Part shown: positions 30,133 to 40,768 of the stretch, one piece after another
Layout: each line of letters starts with the position of its first letter
How positions within the stretch are numbered: the first letter of the stretch is position 1
Assembly (NCBI GenBank): GCA_021927905.1
Contig: BLLK01000020.1
Location: 806,001-870,000 of the forward strand
Length of the DNA stretch: 64,000 nt
Source of the DNA: Chaetoceros tenuissimus
Lineage: Eukaryota; Bacillariophyta; Thalassiosirophyceae; Chaetocerotales; Chaetocerotaceae
Direction: 5' to 3'
Translations under genes and position numbers: made by a program
Notes under the pieces: generated by a model
What the model was told of the DNA's origin: nothing
Seen by the model: the letters and a program-made list of their open reading frames with translations, nothing else
Databases searched by the model: none

Positions 30133-31614
30133 ATGTCGAAGAGCAAAGTACTTGTAGCCAAGACACTGTACCGGACACTTCTTCGTACAGCCAAGCTTTT
30201 TTCAAAAGATACACCAAATGGACCAATCTTGTCGTCTTTTCTTTACAGATCAGGAACAGATGATTACATGGACTACAAAGAGGAAGCACAAGTAAAACAA
30301 AGCAAAAGCGAAGACATTGACGAATACATATCCATTCTACAGGCAAGAAACTTGTCACATTCTTATCAAGATATTATTCAGCAAAGAAAGAAATCTAGTC
30401 AAGAATGGAGTAACACTTCTACCAATATTGGAAATGAAGAGGATAAAGCTGAGTTTTTATACAAGGGATTAGTGAAGCAAGTCGTGGGTGAAAAGCAACA
30501 TATGCACTTTCCTCATAGAATATTACAAGAGGAGGATGATATTATGCAACGGCTGAAACATGTGATTCAATCTGAGTTTCGAAGTGATGAGAATAATGAG
30601 TCACTTTCGCAATATTTTGATGAGAAAATTCGAGTTAAAGCTGCATTTCTGGCCATTAAGGAATTGCAAAAGAAATTAGCTTGGGCTGAGTCTATGGGGA
30701 TGCAATTGAATACTGGTTGTAGTTGTAGTCAAGCAGAAGATCAACAAGTCCAATTGTTGACATTGAAAAATGTTATTCGGTTGCCTACGGATGATCCTTC
30801 GGTGTATCTTCAACCAGGAGTATTTTTAATTGCACACCCTTTATTAACAGGATGTTTTCAAAGATCTGTTATTTGTTTGTTACAACATACTGAAGGAAGA
30901 TCTCATGAAGATATAGATCAAGAAGCTGAGTTTAAAGATGAAGAAGGTGATGGAGATGATACCATTGGTGGGACTTATGGGCTGGTAATTAACTCTCCTA
31001 TCCGAACAGGTGTCCCAACCCATACCTCGGAGCAAAAGCGAGATAGAACTTTGCGGGAAATTATTCGAAATGATTGCTTACCAGAGGGAATAAAGACGGC
31101 TTTTGGAAATAATCCTGTTAGGAATGGTGGACCGGTGAATATGAGTGTTCAAATGATGCGTAAAACTACATCAGAAGGAGAACAGAAATTGGAACTTGGA
31201 GGCTCACTGCTGCAGTCAGGTTCAAATCAAATTCAAGAGATGGAGACAAGCGCAGCTTTAAATGATGATTGTGCAATTTATCATGGAGGAGACATAATAA
31301 AAGCTGCACAGTCAGTCATTGATAATGAGATTGAAAAGGATGCATATTCATTCATAGTTGGAGCTTCGTGTTGGGAACAAGGACAGCTCCAAAGCGAAGT
31401 TGAAAAGGGCTTTTGGATACCATGTGTAGCAGATCCCAAGATAGCATTCAGCGGAGAATGTAATGTGGAAGGAACGAATGGAATTATTTCAGTGTCAGAA
31501 GGAAGTCTCTGGGTTTCCATGATGTCAAGCATAGGTAGAGAAGAAGGAATACTTGCTCAATTAACAGAGCACATCGATTTCGATGAAAATGGCTTCCCTT
31601 GCGATGATGTCTAG
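30133..31614 (+). CDS. LYR-motif plus UPF0301/AlgH (YqgE) domain protein
   Basis: ATG 30133 in a good A-rich context starts a 493-residue frame; the longer frame begins with GTG. Near the N-terminus, VAKTLYRTLLRTAKLF carries the L-Y-R tripeptide of the Complex1_LYR family of mitochondrial Fe-S and respiratory-complex helpers. A charged middle region follows. From about residue 225 the protein matches UPF0301/AlgH: PGVFLIAHPLLTG, RSVICLLQHT, G-T-Y-G-L-V-I-N-S-P, a G-G-P-V motif and FIVGASCWEQGQLQSEVE with G-F-W-I-P. Bacterial AlgH/YqgE function is poorly defined. A plastid or mitochondrial place is likely but I see no clear presequence. The LYR call is weaker than the UPF0301 call. Confidence 0.85.
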   Translation: MSKSKVLVAKTLYRTLLRTAKLFSKDTPNGPILSSFLYRSGTDDYMDYKEEAQVKQSKSEDIDEYISILQARNLSHSYQDIIQQRKKSSQEWSNTSTNIGNEEDKAEFLYKGLVKQVVGEKQHMHFPHRILQEEDDIMQRLKHVIQSEFRSDENNESLSQYFDEKIRVKAAFLAIKELQKKLAWAESMGMQLNTGCSCSQAEDQQVQLLTLKNVIRLPTDDPSVYLQPGVFLIAHPLLTGCFQRSVICLLQHTEGRSHEDIDQEAEFKDEEGDGDDTIGGTYGLVINSPIRTGVPTHTSEQKRDRTLREIIRNDCLPEGIKTAFGNNPVRNGGPVNMSVQMMRKTTSEGEQKLELGGSLLQSGSNQIQEMETSAALNDDCAIYHGGDIIKAAQSVIDNEIEKDAYSFIVGASCWEQGQLQSEVEKGFWIPCVADPKIAFSGECNVEGTNGIISVSEGSLWVSMMSSIGREEGILAQLTEHIDFDENGFPCDDV

Positions 31615-31680
31615 TTGAAATTATGTTTTTATAAGTAAATTAGCTACATTTCTATCAACTTATGCATTGGGTTTAATGCT

Positions 31681-34600
31681 CTAATTCGCACTAGCATTAG
31701 GCTTCTTCGCTTTCTTTTGTTTCTGCACTTTCTTACTAGGGGTTTTCTTCCATTTTCCCTCATCTTTTCTTGAGCTTTCGATTTGTTTTGCAGCTCCATA
31801 TGTATCTTCACCTCCTGAATGCTGAGGATTCGAATTGTTTCCATTTTTGTCGACAAGCTTGCCCCACCTATTTCGTTTACCTTCCTTCACACGCAGTTCT
31901 GCTGGTCCATGCGCAAAGACACATTTGTTCTTCTTTCGCATTGGACAATATGTACCTTGACTATTGTCCCAGTGATTGCAAAGTCTCGTGCGGTACTTTG
32001 GATCCTCCATAGAGCGTGTTAGGTTCAAGTCTCTTTTCTTTGCCTTCTCATTTGTACGATCAATCCATTCCTTTTCTGAACGTATCCAACCTCTACAATT
32101 CAACGTTGCTGCAGTGGAGCTTCCTTGCCAACTAATAATTGTTTGTGCAACATCATGCCTTGATGAAGACAACTCTTCTGATATACTTTGAGAAATCAAT
32201 TCCGATGCAATTTCGCTTGCTTCGTTTTCCAAGGTAGGGATGCCTTCTTTTGATGTTGCATTCGCATTATCACGAGTTTCGACAACAATAGTCTCGTTCA
32301 TATTCTCAGGAATAGACGGTTGCTTCTTGATGATAAGAGTTTGACCACTTGCAATACCATACTTGACTGCAAGAGCATCTCCTTTGGGGAGATTATCGCG
32401 GCAAAGTGAATAGCAGTGAAATAAGAGTTCAGGGAACTTTTCCTCAAAGTATTGCAACAATGATTTTTGGTCGGGGGCGATCTGTTTGAACTCCGGAGGG
32501 AGCTCATCGAAATGATGGTGTTTATTACGAATCAGTCGCAAGCAGTCTCTAACAGATGAAGAATCATATGTCCTAAACCGTTGCACATTATTCAAAAGAG
32601 ATTCATCAATTTTGGAAGACCATGACAATCCAACAATAGACGAAGCGTTTCTCTCCACTAGTAGTCTATCAAAGCCTAGCTCGGTCATATTTGCTTCAGT
32701 GTCTGATTCAAGTCTATCAGAAAAATCACAGATAAATGCCATGCGCTGTGCAGAAGTCCAGAAGAAAGGGTGGTTACAAACTTGAGCAGCGGTCGGTCTT
32801 AGCTTTGGATTACGACTCAACATGGAAGCTATAAGATCCCATGCCTCTATGTTGACTTCTTTAAGATTCTCAGTGCCCGGCCTATTTTTCACAATGTTCG
32901 CTTCCCGTTCATACCATTCACCAAATGGGTGAGAGCCTGGAAGAAGCGTGCAGTAGAAAATGCATCCAAGTGAAAATATATCTACTGATCTGCTGGTCCT
33001 TCCACTTAACGAGGCGTCAACTGGAGACGCTTCGAGCATAGACTCAGGGCCGCTACTGCCATCAATACTTCCAGCTTCTGGAGATAATCGTTGAGCCATG
33101 ACCTCTGGTGCCTGCCATCCCACACTACCTGGTCCTGCCCCAGCAATTGTAGACCCTTGGTTCAAACTAGGGCCCATTGAGGTGTTGTAGGTACTAAAAC
33201 CAAAACTACTTTGTCCAGCCAGTTGTTTCCCAAGTCCCATGTCTGATATTTTTGGAACATACTTCTCCGCTTCAAAAATATTGTAGATGGCCTCGTCATC
33301 GACTTCCTTCATAGGTTGAGTTTTGCGTCTTGTCCTTTTTGCCAATAAAATATTTGCGGGTTTGAGATCTCGATGTACAATTCGTAGTGAATGAATGTGT
33401 TTGATACCAGAAGCAATGTCAAACATGACTTTTCTGATGGCTGGGTGAACTGGATTTTGAGAAGGAATGATAGCCTGTTTCAGATTATGTCAGATTATGT
33501 TTGCTCAATGCGACAATCAAATCTTGTAAGTTTAAGTCACATAATTCAAGCGCCAAATAGACAAAGTCTCCTTTGACTTCTTTCATAAAGTATCTGACAA
33601 CATTTGGATGTCCATCGCTCTCAATCAGCAACGAGATTTCACGATCAGCACTAGCATGATATGCTTTCAACATTCTCTTGACAGCTACATATCTCCCATC
33701 CAACTTTCCTTTATAAACAACTGTGCCATGACCACCATATCCAAGAACCTCCTCTGACACGTTAATAACTCCATTTTGTTCCTGTTGACTAGAAAACTCA
33801 ATATCCGAAAGCTGTGCACTAAAAGTTATTGACTCACTAGAAGCTTCAATTTCTTTGGCCTGAATCTCTTGCTTAATTTTTGCTTCGGATCTTGCACGCT
33901 CTCTGCGTCCAAGTTCGAAGGAAATGACAAATGCCAAAGCAACTGCTGGAGGAATCCAGGATTGCATCAGTGCTAGAACAAATGCATATAAATTTTGCGA
34001 GTTTTCACCTCCACTTTTCTGATGTGTTGTAGGATTTGTCATAAGCTGAGTGGAAGCAAGTTTCTCCAGTTGCTCTTGTTGTTCTGTAAGAAGTTTCTCG
34101 ACTGCACTGCCATACATTTCTGCAAGACATTGGGGAAAATTCTTTGAATTTTGATCACATGTATTTGAAGCAATCACTTTTGAGACTGAGGTTGTTGGCT
34201 TTGAAGATCCAATGGAAGCAGCTAATTCCTTCTTCTGAAATGATGTTTGCTGTTGGTTCTGAGGGTGCTGCCAATCAGTATGTGTCAAAGCTGGTTGAAG
34301 TTTTGTAAGAGTATTCTTATTCTTGTTTCCCGCAGTCGAGGCTGACAGTCTAGGTACATGAGGAAGGCCGTTACGGCTAGTACCACCATTTCGGAAAGAA
34401 TGCAAACCTAAAGGTAAAGCAAAGAGTTCACCACTTTTCATCGCCCCAAAAACTGTTTCGTCATGGTCTGACGCACTACCTTCGGTATGAGTCTGATCAT
34501 AATTTTGACTAAGTTGCCTGTCAATTTCTCCTTCAAGGTACTCATCTGAAAATAAATGAGGTAAAGGGGCATCTGCAACTATATGAACACCGAGAGATGC

Positions 34601-35863
34601 TCCTGAAGAAGACTCTACTGCATAAGCTACAGGAGAGTCAAATGTATCATCAGAAATCCATTGTATTGTTCCAGTGTCTGGATCTCTCAAAGCTAATCTA
34701 CCTCCAGGTGTCGATACGATTTTAGACTCAACTTCTTTTACTGAAGGCGGATTCAAGTCTGCTGGTTGTGTGGGCGGTGTTAAGCGTTGAGACTGCTGCC
34801 TATTGTTTGAGAATATATCCATTGCCAATGTCATACTCTGATCATCACCTAGGGTTGTTGGCGTGGAAGACAAAGTCAATGGCTGATTCATACCAGGCAT
34901 GGCATTATTGCCGTTGCTACTCATACGATTAGAAGATGTATCAGATCGAATCACTGTTTGTTGTTTGATAGCACTTTCGATCATATCTTCGACACCTAAT
35001 ACTTCTGAGGTTGAGAATTTAACATCCACTTCTCCAGTACGTGCATCTTGGACAGTGACCTCATAATCTACTCGTCCAACCCATACAAAAGGTTCATCTA
35101 ATCCTAAATTTGACTGCTGCTGTAAGTCATTTTCATTACCACCCTGAACAACTTTCAGTACCTTTCCAGTTTTTGTGGATAGAGCAATGGCATATGCATT
35201 TTTACTTGCAACAAAAAATCTACCCCTAGTATCCATAAATGGTGATCGATCCACTAATTCTTTGACATTATTCGTGACCGTATCTTTGATTCCGCTTCCA
35301 AGGGTTAGATATACTCGTCCATCAATAGAAGGTACAGCAGCAGTACGCCATGTTTTATTATTGGTTCTAGTTGTCGTGGTAGACAAAAGTGGCTGGAAAA
35401 CATTTTGAGAAGGCAAAGCTGCCTCTTCTTCTTTATCAAACATTTTCTTCTCCTTCATTTCATTTACAAGACTTTTGTTTCCTGAAGGTGATTCCCATTG
35501 GATAGTTCCCGTCGATTGTGATATTCCATAGAACTTTCCATCAATGGTTGCTACTATTATAAGGTCATCTGTTTCATCTTCCAATAAAATATCTTCATCG
35601 AATACATCTTCTCCATCGAGTAGATATTCATCATGATATGTCTCAACTTGGTAATCTGTAATTAGCAAATCGTTTACATCTTCTTCGTCTTCTTGCTGCT
35701 GCTGTTGCTGAGTAACGATTGTGTCAGTCACTTCCTCATTCTGTTCATTTGCCGAATCCTTTAGGGCTGAAGATGCGACCAATAGTTTCAGAGGTAAAAT
35801 AGCCACTTGGAAAAAGACTAGAAAGCCATACCATCCAAACAGTATAACGGCTGGATATCGCAT
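31681..35863 (-). CDS. IRE1-type ER stress kinase/endoribonuclease with C-terminal CCCH zinc finger; frame disrupted by a 10-base duplication
   Basis: ATG 35863 opens with a signal peptide (about 1-30), a beta-propeller-like luminal domain (for instance VATIDGKFYGISQSTGTIQW), a membrane segment (about 613-637) and the kinase N-lobe (GYGGHGTVVYKG, V-A-V-K-R). At 33481-33500 the ten bases cagattatgt occur twice in tandem; one copy would give L-S-K-H-N-L-K-Q-A-I-I-P in frame, two shift it to a stop. The rest follows: catalytic HRDLKPANILL, SDMGLGKQL, and the IRE1 KEN RNase (SVRDCLRLIRNKHHHF with the catalytic R-N-K-x-H). Beyond that, about 200 extra residues end in a CCCH finger (C-x10-C-x7-C-x3-H). 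IRE1 senses unfolded protein in the ER and cleaves mRNA. The luminal, kinase and RNase parts are all family-typical. Confidence 0.9.
33481..33500. repeat. Perfect 10-base tandem duplication in the IRE1 kinase domain
   Basis: cagattatgt is repeated twice without a gap. Ten is not a multiple of three, so it alone accounts for the frame break; no splice site is nearby. Confidence 0.9.
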
Positions 35864-36391
35864 TGTTTCTAAATGATTGGTCTTCTCCTAAAAGTATCGC
35901 AAAGAAATGATCCTTGGTGCCTTCCTATTTTCCTAATAATTATGGATATGAATATGTGTTACCTGTTCCAATAATGTATTGATTTCTTCTTTCTTCACAC
36001 TGAACCAGATACAATCAACAGTTACACGTGTAGCTCCAAGTAAGTTGTGTTAGCTGACTCCACCCTGTTTGATTGTAGATAGAATGCTCTGGAACAATTA
36101 ATAGGAACAACTAGGTCCTCAGTAAAAAATGCATGTGTGAAAATGTGAAAATGCTCCAAACAAAAATGAGTGGTTCTGCCTTGATAGGTTGGGGTAATAA
36201 ATTTCCTAAATTTCCAAAGAAAACCGACATCCGTTGGAACTGTCAATTATAGCTATTTAGCTCACATGAGCCTCGCAAGCTCTCATTTTTTTACGCTTTT
36301 ACATTACTTTTAATGAATTCTTTCATAGGTGCATGTTCTTCTTCCATCTTTGCATCTGAATCTATTCATATAACTGACACATACGTCTAAC
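35864..36391. other. Divergent intergenic region
   Basis: This lies between the IRE1 and unknown plus-strand genes and likely holds both promoters. No gene or element is recognised. Confidence 0.5.
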
Positions 36392-37669
36392 ATGGTTTTT
36401 GGAAATCTAATCTGCTGTCGCTCAAAAGCGAGCAAGCCACAAGATAACATTGATAGTACCGGTCACACTGACAACACATTATTTGATTCCTTCACACAAC
36501 CTTGTCAATCCACAGGAACACTCATTGAATCTATTTTACCCCTTGTGTTGCCAATTGTACGCAAGGCTGTCAATACACAACTTATCAAAGATAAAAGCGT
36601 TCTTTACAATGAAGAACTCGTGGAAGAAATGCCATCGCGAGCCTCTTCTATACCATTGCCTATTGGTGAGATTCAAGTCAACATTGATAACGTATTCGTC
36701 ATGAATTATCAGTCAGTGCAAGAAGATATGGAGAAATATCCAAAATTTGCCTGGCCAGAGAAGGATAACTTAAAAGAGTATATGAAGAATGTTGACGGAA
36801 AGGGTCGTGAGAGTCTTGTAGTAGATATGGTTGGATTGGATATGAAGCTTCCATTGGCATCAGGTATCGAGATTCAATTTCCTGTCGATTTACCTTTTAG
36901 TAAAAATGCACATGTTGAAATTGGTAGCGGTGGGAAGGTGACCCATCCATTTGTAAAAATGGATATTCCTAGATTGAGAATATGGTTCATTGCCAAGACG
37001 AAAATGCTGTATGTTGCAATAATGGAGAAGCCAAAGTTAACACCTTGTCTACATGTGAATCTTGATCGTGGCAATGGGGACTTTATGAACATTGTACTTC
37101 AAGAAGAGGGTGCTTTGGATGATATTGTTGAAACAATTATGGCAGGATTTGGGCCTTATAATTACGACGATGGTGAAGAGGATATTAAGAATGGAAATGG
37201 AGAATCATCCACAAATAAAACATATGAAGATGACAAGAAAGATAGCTGGGTTGGCAAAGCTGTGGGGAAAGCAATCTCCAAACTCATACTGACGCAATTT
37301 CCAGGTCGAAATAACGCCCCTATTAGTGTTCCTCTCGCTGAAACCATCGATGCAACAGTTAATGGGATGATGGGAGTACCTCGACCAGTCAACGAAATCG
37401 AGGCACACATGGAACTCTTGAAAAAAGAATTGGAGTTAGCGAAGGAGTTGGAAAGTAAGAAACAATCTGAAAAAGAGTTGGACATTCAGTCAAAATCGAC
37501 TTTTCGTAGTGACAACAGAACTAACTCAAAACAGGACTTAACAAACAAAGAAGAGAACAATGAAGACAGTTACAATGCGATAGGCGATGAAGCACCTGAG
37601 ATTGACAATCAAGTTTTTCAAGCAGGGGCTACATCTATCAAAGGATCTGGTGGTTTATGGTGTTTTTAA
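36392..37669 (+). CDS. Unknown protein with beta-rich, possibly lipid-binding middle domain
   Basis: The frame is intronless and 425 residues long. The head has a C-C pair near the start (LICCRSK), which could be acylated. Residues about 60-240 alternate hydrophobic and polar like a beta barrel or SMP/TULIP-type lipid tunnel (PIGEIQVNIDNVFVMNY, L-V-V-D-M-V-G-L-D-M, IEIQFPVDLPF, MDIPRLRIWFIAKTK). An acidic loop, a helix rich in Lys/Ala and a long Glu/Lys coiled coil (about 345-375) follow; the tail is polar. The SMP/TULIP idea is inference from strand pattern only and I would not name a family on it. No membrane segment is seen. Confidence 0.65.
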   Translation: MVFGNLICCRSKASKPQDNIDSTGHTDNTLFDSFTQPCQSTGTLIESILPLVLPIVRKAVNTQLIKDKSVLYNEELVEEMPSRASSIPLPIGEIQVNIDNVFVMNYQSVQEDMEKYPKFAWPEKDNLKEYMKNVDGKGRESLVVDMVGLDMKLPLASGIEIQFPVDLPFSKNAHVEIGSGGKVTHPFVKMDIPRLRIWFIAKTKMLYVAIMEKPKLTPCLHVNLDRGNGDFMNIVLQEEGALDDIVETIMAGFGPYNYDDGEEDIKNGNGESSTNKTYEDDKKDSWVGKAVGKAISKLILTQFPGRNNAPISVPLAETIDATVNGMMGVPRPVNEIEAHMELLKKELELAKELESKKQSEKELDIQSKSTFRSDNRTNSKQDLTNKEENNEDSYNAIGDEAPEIDNQVFQAGATSIKGSGGLWCF

Positions 37670-38049
37670 TTCCTCATACTACAGAAGGAAGTAATGTACA
37701 CCCAAATGAAAGGTAGTCGAAGTTGTAAATATTTGTGGAGAAAGGTTAAAACTACTACGTAATTATATAAAATGACTTTTTGTGATTTGAATATTTGCCT
37801 TCTTCGCTGTGGCTTTTAAAATCCTATCTAGGTAGTATGAACAAACAAACTGATTCATCCACAGATTTGTCTATTAAAGTTATTGTATTACCCCCAGTGT
37901 TGTTTACAAAAAATTAGCCTAAAAGTCGTCGTTATGCATTTTCAGTAATCTCAAGCGTCATTTATTGTTTTGCCCGAAAAAGAAGGTCTTATTCTCGCTT
38001 GCTCGCCACCAGAAGGGCCCGATACTGAGATCACGAGCCTGGTATTTCG
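37670..38049. other. Convergent intergenic region
   Basis: This lies between two 3' ends. I see nothing beyond AT-rich sequence and short T runs. Confidence 0.5.
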
Positions 38050-39312
38050 CTAGATTTTTGTTTGAGCTTTCCCCTTGATTTCCTCCTCTTCTTTTTGCTC
38101 TTTGTCATCTCTCTCTCTGGTCTCATCATGATATCTCGGCGCTCCTGACTGTGTGCTTGTTGCTTCCCCTAGACAAGAATTCATTGGAAGCAAATTAGAG
38201 GGTTGAAAATTGGCGGCATTCCCTAGCAACATATTATTGGCCACAGAATTACTAGTATGTAGCATATCGTACTGAGGAGGCACAGCTTGTTGAAAAATGT
38301 TATTTTCTTGTCGTGAAGGGAACGTTCCTCCTCCCATTAGAGAAAGTTGTGGAGCCATTATTTGTTGCAAATCATCCTGTGTAGTTGGCAGCAGTCCCTG
38401 ATTAGTACCATCGAAAAAACTTTGATTGGGACGAAGAAAAGATGAAGAAAAATTTTGTGGAGTCGTATAATTCATGCCAAGCAGGGATGGTTGCTGGTTT
38501 GTCAAACTATCTAAAAACGGCAATTGGTTCATGATTCCAGTAGTTATTGGAGTTGCCATGGTGGACAATGGAATAGAAGAAGCAGCAAAAATCGCCCTTT
38601 CCCTGCCTGTGGTATATATATCTCCTTCAAAGGACTCCTGCCGTAATGATGTTTGAGGTGTTGGATAAATCGATTGTGGGAAGAACGAAGATTTAGCTCT
38701 TTCTTTTGAAAACGCATCTGAATACGATGAAAAGGCGAGCTGGTCTTGCTCCTGCATTTCTGCCGATTCAGCAAACCTTGCTAATACTACTCGAGCTTCA
38801 GCATTTTTTTTCGCTAAAAGACCTTTGTAATCAATATTTTGTTTCTCAAGGATTAGTTCCGCTTCTTTTCTTCTTTCTCGCAAGACTTCATTTTCTTTTT
38901 GAAGGATATCATTTCGAGACATAAGATCATTGCAAGTAGTTTTCAGTTGTTCAAGTCTATCAATAGCCCGGTCTCTGCGAATCTTTGCTGTCTTTCTGTT
39001 CATTGCAAGTCTTCGTTCTCGACGGTACTTTTTCTCTTCATTGGCAAAAACTTTACCTGCTTTCTCTAGTACAGGCTCTCTTCCTCCTTCTTGCTTCAAT
39101 GTGCTGAACGATGAGGCAACCTCTTCTACACTCTTTGTCTTTGTGCAACTGTTATCATTGCTGCGGCCATCAGAAACACTACTGTCATTACTACCAGCAT
39201 TTCTTTCATTCTTACTTTTCTCATCTGATCTATTCCTCTTGCGAACCTTGTTGCTGATGATGTCATCTCGCATCATTGAATCATCATCACTAGTATGTTT
39301 ACTACACATCAT
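38050..39312 (-). CDS. bZIP transcription factor
   Basis: This is a single exon of 420 residues. A Ser/Asn/Asp-rich head precedes a basic region (about 96-115, YRRERRLAMNRKTAKIRRDR) with the invariant N and R spaced as in bZIP proteins, and a leucine zipper with leucines at 123, 130, 137 and 144. After the zipper the chain is Gln/Ser/Asn/Met-rich, typical of an activation region, and ends in a short charged tail. bZIP dimers bind short palindromes such as ACGT cores; partners and targets are unknown. The basic region has the form N-R-K-T-A-K-I-R-R; the second invariant position is R as expected. No PAS or LOV domain is present, so this is not an aureochrome. Confidence 0.9.
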   Translation of the reverse strand: MMCSKHTSDDDSMMRDDIISNKVRKRNRSDEKSKNERNAGSNDSSVSDGRSNDNSCTKTKSVEEVASSFSTLKQEGGREPVLEKAGKVFANEEKKYRRERRLAMNRKTAKIRRDRAIDRLEQLKTTCNDLMSRNDILQKENEVLRERRKEAELILEKQNIDYKGLLAKKNAEARVVLARFAESAEMQEQDQLAFSSYSDAFSKERAKSSFFPQSIYPTPQTSLRQESFEGDIYTTGRERAIFAASSIPLSTMATPITTGIMNQLPFLDSLTNQQPSLLGMNYTTPQNFSSSFLRPNQSFFDGTNQGLLPTTQDDLQQIMAPQLSLMGGGTFPSRQENNIFQQAVPPQYDMLHTSNSVANNMLLGNAANFQPSNLLPMNSCLGEATSTQSGAPRYHDETRERDDKEQKEEEEIKGKAQTKI

Positions 39313-39697
39313 ATAAGTGATGATGGTTGATGTGGCTGCTGATAGGAGAGCGTTTTGGTCCTATTACTATCACAAATACTTCGTGGAAAGAAAAAAAAGA
39401 GTTAGTTTCTTTGTGTTGAAGCAATCGAATTTGACGAACGTCGTACTCCACACGATGTCATGCTGATCATGGCTGCAAAGCTACCAAATCTTTCAATCTT
39501 AAACGAGTACAAATCAAAAAGAAGCACACGCCAAGAATTTCGCTTTGTAACCTATTTCCTGGAGCTTGTTCTCACTATCTTCCTCCTCATGATAGCAGAC
39601 GTCAGCCAGATGCCTCACCCACACCAATCATTAGAGGGAGGTTAGTGTTGATTTGCAACAGAAAGAGTAATAACTACTAGACTGGGCCTCCTGCTCC

Positions 39698-39850
39698 TCA
39701 GGCAAGCACCACAAGAACCAAGAAAATGCCAGCAGACACCAGATAGATGACGAAGAAAATCAAGCGGCCTGCCGGCCGTTGGACAATTTGAGCGATCTCG
39801 GCATGGAGTTCTATCTTTTGGAACAAAGTTGCGATGACTCTTGATTTGTG
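39698..39850 (-). pseudogene. Coding-like fragment ending in a membrane helix
   Basis: A 50-codon open stretch without an ATG (39850 to TGA at 39700-39698) reads VIATLFQKIELHAEIAQIV, then a basic R-P-A-G-R and a long hydrophobic C-terminus (LIFFVIYLVSAGIFLVLV). Its G+C-rich codons differ from the flanks. It may be a last exon, a relic or chance; no partner exon was found. Confidence 0.3.
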
Positions 39851-40287
39851 TTATTTACTAACCTTTACTGTATTTTATTCCCATTCAAACATGAAGGGAT
39901 AGTGATAAAAGTAATGCTTGTGGCTTGTGTAGAAAAAATATGGTATTTGAAGTGGCCGGAGGAACAGCACAGCAATTCGTTTTTTAATTTGTCATTGACA
40001 GGAGCTTTTCAAAACAACCCCATTCGTTGATACGATTAAAATCCGAAAAATATATCTCCCCGTAAACATCGAGGGAACTTATGCTTCTTTTCCAGGAAAA
40101 GAAGTTATTCCGGAATTTTGATTCATGATTCCATCTGAAAGATTTTAGAAACACTTTATGTTACATTAGTCTTTAGATATGATCCCATTGGATTTACATA
40201 CTTTAGAACTTATTGATAATTTACATAGGAATGCCTTGGAAGGCATCTGAACTGACATACGTATGGAGTGTCTTTTTTGGAAGCCTT

Positions 40288-40443
40288 AAACACTTAACTT
40301 GAAGGAGTGCGTGTCAGCAAGGTGTCAGAAAGCAGGAAGCCGAGAATCGAAGTTCACATGTACTTACATACTTCAAAACACTTAACTTGAAGGAGTGCGT
40401 GTCAGAAAGCAGGAAGCCGAGAATCGAAGTCATGTACATACTT
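40288..40443. repeat. Direct repeat, two copies of about 65-85 bases
   Basis: The sequence aacacttaacttgaaggagtg ... gaagccgagaatcgaagt ... catgtac occurs at about 40289-40370 and again at about 40377-40443. The first copy has an extra caaggtgtcag-type insertion and small length differences near the end. It lies in an intergenic region about 330 bases upstream of the small plastid protein gene. Confidence 0.85.
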
Positions 40444-40768
40444 AGTATACTAGGAATGGGACTAAAAAAAATGTCGGAATTTTCACTTTACTCTTTGTAT
40501 TAATAATATACACCTCTGTGAAAATTCGGAGGGGGGCGAAAAGGATTTTCTTCTTCTCTTCAACACGAACGTGGTGACGGTTTTTGTGGATGTGAACTCT
40601 TGTATGAATATATGAATTGAAAATTGAAACATCATCATCTCCGATCTTCTTTGAAAACCTTACTTCTCATATCTCATATCTAACAAAAGTTACATACTGA
40701 TTACTCTTATACGAGAGGTTGGATCAATTCTTGGAAAAAATACACTCTACTATATCATTCTAAACCAA

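Larger units (their letters stand above)
39313..40768. other. Long divergent intergenic region
   Basis: This 1.46-kb stretch holds a GC-richer minus-strand coding-like fragment (39698-39850) and a direct repeat (40288-40443). The rest is AT-rich with short, unconvincing frames. It should include the promoters of the bZIP gene and the small plastid protein. Confidence 0.5.
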
